DNA of 64,000 bases. It comes from JAJXXT01 sp963764465. Lineage in GTDB: Bacteria; Pseudomonadota; Alphaproteobacteria; Acetobacterales; Acetobacteraceae. The notes beneath the pieces were generated by a model. It ran no database searches. It was given only the letters and a program-made list of their open reading frames with translations, and was not told where the DNA came from. The translations under genes and the position numbers were made by a program. The DNA lies in NCBI GenBank assembly GCA_963764465.1, contig CAVXSO010000007.1:744001-808000 (forward strand), written 5' to 3'. Below, piece by piece: positions 42,503 to 52,185 of the stretch (its first letter is position 1; every line of letters starts with the position of its first letter).

Positions 42503-44068
42503 ATGAGCCCGTCGCGCACCCGTTCCCTGTTCCTCGCCGCCGCCTCGCTCGCGATCATGGCGCAAGCCGCGCCCGCCGCGACGGCGCCCACGGCGCCCTC
42601 TCCCACGGCCCCGGCTCCAGCGGTCCTGGCCGCATCCGCGCCCGCCATCGACGATGCCGGCGCGCAGGGCATCGCGGCCGACATCCAAGCCATGCTGGCC
42701 GGGATGCTCGGTGCGTTCGCCCCCGCGGCGGACCTGCTGCACGCGACGGCACAGGGCGATCATTACCATATCGAAATACCCATCGAGCATCGCTGGCCGG
42801 GCGGCGGCATCGGCGGGGATTCCATTGGCGCGGACCTCTTCCCGCTTGGCGACGGGCGCTGGCGGATCGCCAACGGCGCCATGCCCGGCCGCGTCGAGCT
42901 CAGCATCGACCATCCGCCGCCCAACGTCCCCGGCGCCATGGCGCTGACGTTCAAGGAATACAACTTCGCCGGCATCATCGACACCACGCTCGCAACCGAA
43001 ACGAACCTCGCCTTCCACCTCCAGGACGAGAACCTCACCGGCGAGGGCGGGCAGACCAGCACCGGCTCGCATCTGGACAGCGCGGACGGCACGCTCGTCA
43101 TCACGCCGGACAAGGACGGCACCGCGTCGCTGCTCTCCACCAGCACCATGCGCGGGTTCCGCACGACGTCGGCGGTGGGCAAGCGGGTCGCGGTCAACGA
43201 GATCGCCAGCGGCACCGGCAAGCTGGAGCTGAGCCATCTCTCCTTCACCGCGCTGCGCGCCGCAGTGCGCGCGTTCACCAACGTGCTCACGCTGGCGCAG
43301 CCCCCGGCGACACCGCCCGCGCCGGGCTCGCCACCCAAGCCCGCCACGGACCCGGTGGTGCGCGAGAACCTGCACACGCTGATCGCCGCCCTCGGCACCA
43401 CGGCCACCTCGCTCTCCATGCAGGAGACGCAGGACGGGATCAGCTTCGACAACGGCACGCTGCACGGCACGATCGGGCACATGGGCTTCGGCATCGACCT
43501 CGGCGAGCAGGACGGCGGCATGTCGCTCGCGCTGCGCCTTGAGGTGGACAAGCCGTCCCTGCCCACGCTGCCGCACGGCATCGTGACGGAGTTCCTGCCG
43601 AGCCGCGTGGTGGTGAAGCCGCGCCTCGCGGGGGTCGACGCCGCGGCGCTGCGCCGCTCGCTCGACGCCGCGGTGGACGACCCGCAGCCGAGCGGGTTCG
43701 TCGGGCTCGCCATGACGGTACTGAACGCGCACGCGCCGACGCTCGCGATCGACGAGCTTTCGATCGACACCGGCCCCGCGCGCATCACCGGCCATGGCGA
43801 GATCACCGTGCGCGGCCCGGGCGACGCGCACGGTACCGCGACGGTGCGCGCGACGGGGCTCGACCAGGCAATGCAGCTTCTCTCCGCGGACCCCGAGGGC
43901 AAGCAGGCGCTGGCCGGGCTGATCTTCCTCAAGGGGCTCGGCAAGCCGGATGGGGACGCGATGGTCTGGGACATCGTCTATGACGGACAGAAGCTGCTGG
44001 TGAACGGCAATGACCTTTCCGCCATGGCGCCGCCCGGCGCGGGCGGCCCGCCGCCGGCCAAGCACTAG
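42503..44068 (+). CDS. Exported DUF2125-like protein of unknown function
   Basis: A 521-residue protein with a signal peptide (SLFLAAASLAIMAQAAPAAT). It is rich in beta-strand patterns, with a Pro-rich linker (PPATPPAPGSPPKPA) in the middle. The C-terminal VWDIVYDGQKLLVNGNDLS resembles DUF2125/DUF945-type periplasmic proteins; I am only moderately sure. A TAGAAT -10-like site at 42491-42496 is six bases before the ATG, so the message may be leaderless. It is inserted between trpF and trpB. Confidence 0.75.
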   Translation: MSPSRTRSLFLAAASLAIMAQAAPAATAPTAPSPTAPAPAVLAASAPAIDDAGAQGIAADIQAMLAGMLGAFAPAADLLHATAQGDHYHIEIPIEHRWPGGGIGGDSIGADLFPLGDGRWRIANGAMPGRVELSIDHPPPNVPGAMALTFKEYNFAGIIDTTLATETNLAFHLQDENLTGEGGQTSTGSHLDSADGTLVITPDKDGTASLLSTSTMRGFRTTSAVGKRVAVNEIASGTGKLELSHLSFTALRAAVRAFTNVLTLAQPPATPPAPGSPPKPATDPVVRENLHTLIAALGTTATSLSMQETQDGISFDNGTLHGTIGHMGFGIDLGEQDGGMSLALRLEVDKPSLPTLPHGIVTEFLPSRVVVKPRLAGVDAAALRRSLDAAVDDPQPSGFVGLAMTVLNAHAPTLAIDELSIDTGPARITGHGEITVRGPGDAHGTATVRATGLDQAMQLLSADPEGKQALAGLIFLKGLGKPDGDAMVWDIVYDGQKLLVNGNDLSAMAPPGAGGPPPAKH

Positions 44069-44186
44069 CCGCCCGCCACACGCAGGTCGCCAGCGGCTCC
44101 GGCCGCGCATGGCGGCTGCGCGGGCTTCGCGGATGACGGCGAGCGGCCAAAGGGCCTAGTGTCGCGGCAGCGGAAACGATCCTCCC

Positions 44187-45155
44187 ATGCCCAGCCCCAC
44201 TGCGCTCGCGCGCGCCCGTTTCACGCTCACCCGCCAGCACCTGCAATTCGCCTATATCTGCGTCGTCTGGGGCGGCACGTGGCTTGCCATGAAGGTGGGG
44301 ATCGAGGTGGTGCCGCCGGCCATCTTCTCCGGCGTGCGCTGGACCTTCGCGGGGCTCGCCGTGCTGGCGGTGGAGGCGATGCGCGGTCGCCGCCGCCGCA
44401 TCACAGTGCGCGACATGGTGACGCTGATACCCATCGCCTTCCTGCTCATCGTCGTGAACCAGGTGGTGCAGCTGTACGCGCTGCGCCTCGTCAGCTCCGG
44501 GATCGCCGCCGTCATCAGCGCCGCGCTGACGCCGATCGCGCTGCTGGGCCTCGGTGCGGCCATGGGGCAGGAGCGGATCACCCGCATGCGCCTGGTCGCG
44601 ATCGGGATCGGCATCGCGGGCGTGGTGTTGCTGTTCGGCCCGCAGGCGGCACAGGGCTCGCTCGCCGTGAGCGAGCTGATCGGGGCGGCGGGCATCATCG
44701 TCTCGACGCTGGCCTATTGCTGGGGCTCGCTGCTGATCCGCCCGATGACGCGCCGCTTCCCGCCGGTGGAACTGGCGGCGACCACCAATGTCATGGGCGG
44801 CGTGGCGCTCATTGCCGGGGCGCTCGCGTTCGAGCCGGGGGCCTGGCAGGCGCTGCGTTTCGCCTGGGGCTGGGACGCCTGGATCGGCTGGCTCTACCTG
44901 GTGTTTCCCGGGGCGATCGGGGCGACGCTGATGTACTACCTGCTGGTGCGCGACTGGGGCGCGGCCAAGGCCGGCACTTATGCCTTCGTCTCGCCGGTGA
45001 TCGCGGTGATCGCGGGGATGGTGCTACTCGGCGAGCAGATCGGCGTGTTCGAGGCACTGGGCATGGCGACGATGCTGATGGGCGCGGCCCTCGCGCTGCG
45101 GCCGGAACCCTCGCCGGCCGCAGCCGCCGCCACGGCCGGTGCCACGACGGCCTGA
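44187..45155 (+). CDS. EamA-family DMT transporter
   Basis: A 322-residue inner-membrane carrier with about ten helices in two EamA repeats: AYICVVWGGTWLAMKVGIEV and GAAGIIVSTLAYCWGSLLIR. GERITRMRLVAIGIG-like linkers and VSPVIAVIAGMVLLGEQIG are typical. The substrate is unknown; many members export amino acids, which could fit its place between trpF and trpB. It is unlike the carrier at 29.2 kb apart from the fold. Confidence 0.87.
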   Translation: MPSPTALARARFTLTRQHLQFAYICVVWGGTWLAMKVGIEVVPPAIFSGVRWTFAGLAVLAVEAMRGRRRRITVRDMVTLIPIAFLLIVVNQVVQLYALRLVSSGIAAVISAALTPIALLGLGAAMGQERITRMRLVAIGIGIAGVVLLFGPQAAQGSLAVSELIGAAGIIVSTLAYCWGSLLIRPMTRRFPPVELAATTNVMGGVALIAGALAFEPGAWQALRFAWGWDAWIGWLYLVFPGAIGATLMYYLLVRDWGAAKAGTYAFVSPVIAVIAGMVLLGEQIGVFEALGMATMLMGAALALRPEPSPAAAAATAGATTA

Positions 45156-45221
45156 CACCCCGCCCTGGAACGTGCGCGGGGGTGGCGTGACCAGCGGCGC
45201 CTGCCTTGCTAAGAGCGCGGC

Positions 45222-46465
<1,244 letters not shown>

Positions 46466-46469
<4 letters not shown>

Positions 46470-47296
46470 GCCGCATCGCCGCCCGCTTCGCGCAACTCAG
46501 CAAGGCGGGCCGTGGTGCGCTGATCCCCTTCCTCGAGGCGTGGGACCCGGACCAGGAGACCTCCGCGGCACTGCTCGCCGGGATGCCGGCGGCGGGCGCG
46601 GACCTGATCGAGATCGGCGTTCCCTTCACGGACCCGATGGCGGATGGCCCGATCATCCAGGCCGCCGGCAAGCGCGCGCTGAAGGCAGGCGCGACGCTTT
46701 CGCGCACGCTCGCGATGGTGCGGGATTTCCGCGCGGGCGAGGCCGACACGCCGATCGTGCTGATGGGCTACCTCAACCCGATCCTGTCCTACGGGACGGA
46801 GCGGTTCTGCAACGATGCCGCCGCGTGTGGCGTCGACGGGCTGATCATCGTCGACCTGCCGAGCGAGGAGAGCGACCTGCTCGCCCCGCTCGCGGCGAAG
46901 GCGGGGCTCGACATCATCCGCCTCGTGGCGCCGACAACGGACGACCAGCGCCTGCCGCACGTGCTCAATGGCAGCTCGGGCTTTGTCTACTACGTCGCCA
47001 TCACCGGCATCACCGGCACGCGCAGCGCCAGCGGCGACGAGCTTGCCGCAGCCCTGCCGCGCGTGCGCAAGGTGACGGACCTGCCGGTTGCCATCGGGTT
47101 CGGCGTGCGCACGCCGGCACAGGCGGCGGAGGCGGTGCGCATCGCGGATGCCGCCGTCGTGGCCTCGGCGCTGATCGAGTCCATGGCAGCGACGCTGGAC
47201 GGCGCCGGGCACGCGACCAGCAAGACGGTGCCGACGGTGCTCGCGGGCGTGAAGGCGCTCGCGGAGGCCGTGCGCGGCGCGCGTGTGACCGCGTGA
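46466..47296 (+). CDS. trpA: Tryptophan synthase subunit alpha
   Basis: A 276-residue TIM barrel that cleaves indole-3-glycerol phosphate. LIEIGVPFTDPMADGPIIQ carries the catalytic Glu, LIIVDLPSEESD the catalytic Asp, and GFVYYVAITGITGTR and IGFGVRTPAQA bind phosphate. GTG start overlaps the trpB stop. Indole passes directly through a tunnel to TrpB in the assembled complex. Confidence 0.95.
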
Positions 47297-47306
47297 GGAA
47301 CAAGCG

Positions 47307-48170
47307 ATGAGCTGGCTTACCGAATATGTCCGCCCGAAGATCCGCACCCTGCTGGGAAGGCGCGAGGTGCCGGACAATCTCTGGACGCAGTGCCCCGCCT
47401 GCCAGCAGATGCTGTTCGCCGCCGAGCTCGAGCGGCACAGGCGCGTCTGCCACCATTGCGGCCACCACCTCCGCGTGACGGCGCCGCAGCGGCTGGAATG
47501 GACCTTCGATCCCGGCAGCTACACGCGCGTGGAACTGCCGAAGGTCGCGGCGGACCCGCTGCGCTTCCGCGACACCAAGCGCTACACCGACCGGCTGCGC
47601 GAGGCGCGCGAGAAGACGGGGCTGGAGGACGCGCTGGTCGTCGCCCACGGCACGATCGGCGGACACAAGGCGGTGGTCGCGGTCATGGCGTTCGAGTTCA
47701 TCGGCGGCTCCATGGGTGCGGCGGTGGGCGAGGGGATCGTTGCGGCAGCGAAACTCGCGGTGCTGCAGCAGACGCCGCTCATCGTCTTCACCGCCTCCGG
47801 AGGTGCCCGCATGCAGGAGGGTGCGATCAGCCTGATGCAGATGCCGCGCACCGTCGCCGCGGTGCAGATGGTGCGCGAGGCGGGGCTGCCGTTCATCACC
47901 GTGCTCACCGATCCCACCACCGGCGGCGTCACCGCGAGCTTCACGATGCTGGGCGACGTGCAGATCGCCGAGCCGGGGGCGGAGATCGGCTTCGCCGGTG
48001 CCCGCGTTATCGAGCAGACGGTGCGCGAGAAGCTGCCGGACGGGTTCCAACGCTCGGAATACCTACTCGCGCACGGCATCCTGGACATGGTGGTCAAGCG
48101 CGCCGACCTGCCGGCGACGCTCGCGCGCGTCATCGGCCTGCTGACCGTCGCCCACCAGGAAGCCGCCTGA
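47307..48170 (+). CDS. accD: Acetyl-CoA carboxylase carboxyltransferase subunit beta
   Basis: A 287-residue subunit of the enzyme that makes malonyl-CoA for fatty acid synthesis. The N-terminal zinc ribbon is CPACQQMLFAAELERHRRVC plus CHHCG; the crotonase-like domain shows AFEFIGGSMGAAVGEGI, FTASGGARMQEGAISLMQM and TDPTTGGVTASFTMLGD. It follows trpA by ten bases and precedes folC by six, the standard alphaproteobacterial order. Confidence 0.96.
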   Translation: MSWLTEYVRPKIRTLLGRREVPDNLWTQCPACQQMLFAAELERHRRVCHHCGHHLRVTAPQRLEWTFDPGSYTRVELPKVAADPLRFRDTKRYTDRLREAREKTGLEDALVVAHGTIGGHKAVVAVMAFEFIGGSMGAAVGEGIVAAAKLAVLQQTPLIVFTASGGARMQEGAISLMQMPRTVAAVQMVREAGLPFITVLTDPTTGGVTASFTMLGDVQIAEPGAEIGFAGARVIEQTVREKLPDGFQRSEYLLAHGILDMVVKRADLPATLARVIGLLTVAHQEAA

Positions 48171-48176
48171 ACAAAT

Positions 48177-49455
48177 ATGTCCGGCCGCATCGAGGGGCTG
48201 ATCGCGCGGCTGCAGGCGCGCCATCCGCGACTGATCGACCTCTCGCTCGGCCGCATGCAGCGGGTGCTGGCGGCGTTGGGCGATCCGCATCGCCACCTGC
48301 CGCCGGTGGTGCATGTCGCGGGCACCAACGGCAAGGGCAGCACCTGCGCCTTCCTGCGCGCGATGGGCGAGGCGGCGGGGATGCGTGTGCACGTGTTCAT
48401 CTCGCCCCACCTGGTGCGGTTCAACGAGCGCATCCGCCTTGCCGGCACGCTCGTTTCGGACTCGGTGCTGGAGGCGGCGGTGGGCACGGTGGAGCGCGTC
48501 AACGGCGACGAGCCGCTTTCCGTGTTCGAAACAATCCAGGCCGCCGCCTTCCTGCTCTTCGCGCAGACGCCGGCCGACCTCTGCGTGCTGGAAGTGGGGC
48601 TCGGCGGGCGCTGGGACGCCACCAACGTGATCGAGCGGCCAGCGGCGTGCGCCATCACCTCCATCTCCATGGACCATCGCGATTTCCTCGGCGACACGCT
48701 GGGGAAGATCGCGGGCGAGAAGGCGGGAATCATCAAGCAGGGCGTGCCGGTGGCGACGGGGCTCCAGCCCCCGGAGGCGCTGGCGGTGATCGAGGCGGAG
48801 GCCGCCGCGCATGCCGCGCCGCTGCTGCGCCGCGACCATGAGTGGAGCATCGCGGCCAGCGCGGATGGCCTGCTGTGGCGCGATGACGGTGGTGCCCTGC
48901 CATTGCCGTTCCCCTCACTGCCGGGCGTGCACCAGCACGACAACGCCGGCATCGCGGTGGCCGCGATCCGCGCCGCGCGGCTGGGCATCGGCGACAAGGC
49001 CATCGCCGCCGGCGTCGCGCGCGCCACCTGGCCCGCGCGCATGCAGCGGCTTCATGGCGCGCTCGCGAAGTCACTGCCTGCTGATTGGGAGCTCTGGCTC
49101 GACGGCGGCCACAACGAGGGCGGGGGAGCTGCCATCGGCGCGCATCTCGCGACGTGGAGGCGATTGTCCTACGCATGTCGTCGTCGGCATGAAGAAGTCG
49201 AAGGACAGCGGCGGGTTCCTCGCCCCCATCCTGCCGCACGCCGCGACGCTCTGGGCCGTCGCGGAACCGGGGCAGCATCTGGCGACGCCGGTCGAGGACA
49301 TCGTCGCCGCTTCCGGCGGCATGGCGCGGAAGGGACCGACCGTTGCCGAGGCGCTCGCGGCGATCCCGCGCGAGAGGCGCGCGCGCGTGCTGGTCTGCGG
49401 CAGCCTCTACCTCGCGGGGGAGGTGCTGAAGGCGGACGGAACGCTTCCGGAATAA
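48177..49455 (+). pseudogene. folC: Bifunctional folylpolyglutamate/dihydrofolate synthase, frameshifted
   Basis: FolC adds glutamate to folates. The first reading frame carries VVHVAGTNGKGSTCAFLRAM (P-loop), ISPHLVRFNERIRL, LEVGLGGRWDATNV, SISMDHRDFLGDTLGKIAGE and LDGGHNEGGGAAIGAHLATW. It then becomes nonsense, while the +1 frame continues with PTHVVVGMKKSKDSGGFLAP, ILPHAATLWAVAEPGQHL and RVLVCGSLYLAGEVLKADG to a stop at 49455. Removing one base near 49166-49169 (in TTGTCC) restores a 425-residue protein. Either a sequencing error or a real mutation; no other folC is visible. Confidence 0.85.
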
Positions 49456-49457
49456 CC

Positions 49458-49507
49458 TGGAGCAATATCTGACCGGATGGAATCATCCGGTCGGATTTCT
49501 TGCTCTA
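49458..49507. repeat. Nested 50-bp palindrome after folC
   Basis: The outer arms TGGAGCAA and TTGCTCTA pair with one G-T wobble; the inner arms GACCGGATG and CATCCGGTC pair perfectly around GAAT. The unpaired parts between (TATCT, GGATTTC) are similar in position. It sits between convergent folC and the ornithine-cyclodeaminase-like gene. It may act as a bidirectional terminator or be a small dispersed repeat; I recall similar elements from other alphaproteobacteria but cannot verify that. Confidence 0.7.
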
Positions 49508-49520
49508 GAAGATATCGTAT

Positions 49521-50474
49521 CTAGCGCGCGCGGCGCCAGACCAGGCCCGCGAGCGCGATGTCGCCCAGCGCGATGCCACGGAACGCGAAGCCGGTGCGCT
49601 CCGCCTCGCTCAGGCGCGGCGGCATCCTGCCCGCTACGAGATCCGCGAGGTCGCCGCCCACGCGCGCGAGCGGCACCATCGGCTTCGCCGCCAGCCGCTC
49701 CTGCGGCAGGTCGTCGATGGCGATCCGGTCGAACCCATCGAGCCCCAATTCCAGCCACGGCACGGCGAGGTCCACCATCGAGGCAAACGCGCCCGGACGC
49801 AGATGCCGGGCGTCGAGGAAGGGCGTCACGCCCATGTCCACCGAGGTCACGACGATATCCGCGGCCAACGCGCCCTCGGCATCCACGGCAACGGCCTCGA
49901 GCCCCCGCGCGCGCACCGCCGCCATCACCGCGTCGCGGTTCGCGGCACCACGCCCGGCCACCAGCACGCGCCGCAGCGGAAACATGTCGCCGAACGCCGC
50001 GAGATGCGAATGCGCCTGCACGCCGCAGCCGATCAGCCCGAGCGTCGCGGAATCCGCCCGCGCCAGGCGACGCGCCGCCACCGCCGACAGCCCCGCCGTG
50101 CGCACCGCCGTCACCCAGGCGCCATCCAGCAGCGCCAGAGGCTCCCCACTCTGCCCGTCCAGCACCAGCACGCTGCCCAGCACCGAGGGCAGGCCGCGCG
50201 CCTTGTTCGCGGCGTTGGCGACCAGCGCCTTCACCACCACCACCTCCGCGTCCACGCCCAGCATCGCCAGCGCCATGCGGCCGTCGCCGGGCTGGATGTA
50301 GGCCTTGGGGGCGGTCTTCAGCTCGCCCGCGGCCTGGGCGCGAATCGCGCGCTCGATCGCGTCCACCACATCGGCGGTGGAGAGGCGCAGCGCGTCCAGC
50401 CGGGCCGCGGAGAGGAAGGCCGGCGCTTTGCCCCCGACCCCACCAGGAGCCTCGGGCTCCTGGACCGGCGTCAC
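49521..50474 (-). CDS. Ornithine cyclodeaminase/mu-crystallin family protein
   Basis: A 317-residue NAD(P)-binding protein. WVTAVRTAGLSAVAARRLAR, LGLIGCGVQAHSHLAAF (Rossmann loop) and DIVVTSVDMGVTPFLDARHL match the family, which includes ornithine cyclodeaminase, alanine dehydrogenase-like and ketimine reductases. The usual start FLSAARLDAL is preceded by about 20 odd residues (VTPVQEPEAPGGVGGKAP) encoded by a palindromic repeat. GTG 50474, seven bases after the trxA stop, is the only start. It is inserted between folC and trxA. Confidence 0.82.
   Translation of the reverse strand: MTPVQEPEAPGGVGGKAPAFLSAARLDALRLSTADVVDAIERAIRAQAAGELKTAPKAYIQPGDGRMALAMLGVDAEVVVVKALVANAANKARGLPSVLGSVLVLDGQSGEPLALLDGAWVTAVRTAGLSAVAARRLARADSATLGLIGCGVQAHSHLAAFGDMFPLRRVLVAGRGAANRDAVMAAVRARGLEAVAVDAEGALAADIVVTSVDMGVTPFLDARHLRPGAFASMVDLAVPWLELGLDGFDRIAIDDLPQERLAAKPMVPLARVGGDLADLVAGRMPPRLSEAERTGFAFRGIALGDIALAGLVWRRAR
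50443..50463. repeat. 21-bp palindrome, family copy C (5' end of the cyclodeaminase-like gene)
   Basis: CCAGGAGCC, loop TCG, GGCTCCTGG: a perfect 9-bp stem, preceded by TTTGCCCCCGACCCCA and followed by ACC, the same layout as copies A and D. It lies inside the first codons of the cyclodeaminase-like gene and codes part of its unusual N-terminus. Confidence 0.7.
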
Positions 50475-50481
50475 TGGCTTG

Positions 50482-50808
50482 TCACAGGGCGTTGGCGACC
50501 CACTGCCTGAGCGCGCTCTTCGGCGCGGCGCCGACCTGCGTTGCCACTGGCTTGCCGTCCTTGAACAGCATCAGCGTGGGAATGCCGCGCACGTTGTACT
50601 GCGTCGGTGTCATCGGATTCTCGTCGATGTTCACCTTCGCCACCGTCAACTGGCCGGCGTATTCGGCGGAAATCTCGTCGATCGCCGGCGCGATCGCGCG
50701 GCACGGGCCGCACCATTCCGCCCAGAAATCCACCAGCACCGGCCCCGGCGCCTTGAGGACGTCGGCGGTGAAACTGTCGTCGGTGACGTTCTTGGTATGC
50801 TCGCTCAT
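50482..50808 (-). CDS. trxA: Thioredoxin
   Basis: A 108-residue redox protein reduced by thioredoxin reductase; it donates electrons to ribonucleotide reductase and others. The active site is VDFWAEWCGPCRAIAPAI; VAKVNIDENPMTPTQYNVRG and the cis-Pro region IPTLMLFKDG are standard. ATG 50808 follows AGGAACAGCAG. In many relatives trxA lies next to addA; here two plus-strand genes separate them. Confidence 0.95.
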   Translation of the reverse strand: MSEHTKNVTDDSFTADVLKAPGPVLVDFWAEWCGPCRAIAPAIDEISAEYAGQLTVAKVNIDENPMTPTQYNVRGIPTLMLFKDGKPVATQVGAAPKSALRQWVANAL

Positions 50809-50988
50809 CTGCTGTTCCTGATCCTCTCGCCCCGATTCGCAGGCATTGAAAGTGGCGCGGCGCTCACCCGCGATCAAGCCCGCTCCCGGACGGGCCCCAA
50901 CGATGGACAGGCCCCGCGCCCGGCGCGATGCTGGTTTGCTGTAACGCCCCCCTCTGTAACGGCTCAGGCGAAAATCCGGGTGGCACGA

Positions 50989-51204
50989 ATGAGCGAAACG
51001 ACCGAAGCCCTGATCCGCGACCTGCTGGCCTGGATCGGACCCCGGCCCCGGCCCTACGCGGAGGTGATGGAAGCCTGGCGCACGTCCTGCCCCCGCCTGC
51101 CGGTCTGGGAGGAAGCAGTGGATCGCGGCCTGCTGGAACTGCGCAGCAGCCGGGTCCTGGAAGTGATGGTCACCGCGCGCGGGCGTGCCCTGTTGGAGAC
51201 GTGA
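50989..51204 (+). CDS. Small conserved-looking protein of unknown function
   Basis: A 71-residue protein: MSETTEALIRDLLAWIGPRP begins a helical, Arg-rich chain with a possible winged-helix layout (YAEVMEAWRTSCPRLPVWEE, then a beta-like VLEVMVTARGRA). I do not know the family. It ends two bases before the D-2-hydroxyacid dehydrogenase start, whose ribosome binding site (GGAGAC) lies inside it, so the pair is an operon. The 180 bases upstream hold no other gene. Confidence 0.6.
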   Translation: MSETTEALIRDLLAWIGPRPRPYAEVMEAWRTSCPRLPVWEEAVDRGLLELRSSRVLEVMVTARGRALLET

Positions 51205-51206
51205 CG

Positions 51207-52185
51207 ATGAAGGTTTCGATCCTCGACGATGTGTTCGACGTGCTGCGCACCCTGCCCTGCTTCGCGAAGCTCGCGGGGCACGAGGTCACGATCTGGAACG
51301 ACCACGTGCAGGACACGGACATCCTCGCCGAGCGGCTGAAGGACACCGAGGCGCTGGTGCTGATCCGCGAGCGCACGCGCATCGAGGCGGCGCTGGTGGA
51401 GCGCCTGCCCAAGCTGCGGCTGATCAGCCAGCGCAGCGTTTACCCGCATATCGACGTGCCGGCCTGCACCAGGGCGGGCGTCATCGTGTCCTCCAACATG
51501 CATGCCGGGACGCCGTCGCATTCGACGGTGGAGCTGACCTGGGCGCTGATCCTCGCCGCCGCGCGCCGGCTGCCGGAGCAGATCGCCTCCGCCAGGGCGG
51601 GCAAGTGGCAATGGGGCATGGGCAACACACTGCGGGGCAAGACGCTGGGCATCCACGGCTACGGCCGGATCGCGACCGAGGTCGCCGCGGTCGGGCGCGC
51701 GTTCGGCCTGCCGGTGCTGGTCTGGGCGCGCGAGGATTCGCGCGCCCGCGCGCGGGCCGACGGGCATGAGGTCGCGGCGAGTGCGGAGGATCTCTACAGC
51801 CGCGCCGACATCGTGACGCTGCACATGCGCCTGGTGCCGCCGACGCGTGGGATCGTGACCGCCGCCCTGCTCGCGCGCATGAAGAAGGAGGCGATGCTGG
51901 TCAACACCAGCCGTGCGGGCCTCGTCGAGCCTGGCGCGCTGGAGGCAGCCCTGCGCGCCGGCCGCCCGGGGCTCGCGGCCGTCGATGTCTACGAACACGA
52001 GCCGGCGACATCCCACCCGCTGTTCGCGCTGCCGAACTGCATCTGCACGCCGCATATCGGCTACGTGACGCGCGAGGAATATGAGTTCGCAATTCTCCGA
52101 CATCTTCGACCAGATCGTGGCCTATGCCGCGGGCTCGCCGATCAACGTCGTCAACCCGGAGGTGCTGGGCAAGCCGGGCTCGTAA
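51207..52185 (+). pseudogene. D-2-hydroxyacid dehydrogenase, frameshifted near the C-terminus
   Basis: A D-isomer-specific 2-hydroxyacid dehydrogenase of about 325 residues if repaired. The NAD loop is LGIHGYGRIATEVAAVGRAF; the catalytic Arg (VNTSRAGLVEPG), Glu (VYEHEPA) and His (CTPHIGYVTREEYEF) are present. After EYEF the frame turns to nonsense, while the +1 frame reads QFSDIFDQIVAYAAGSPINV to a natural stop at 52185. One extra base near 52089-52092 (TTCGCAATTC) explains this. The 3' end overlaps the convergent addA by about 64 bases. Confidence 0.82.
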
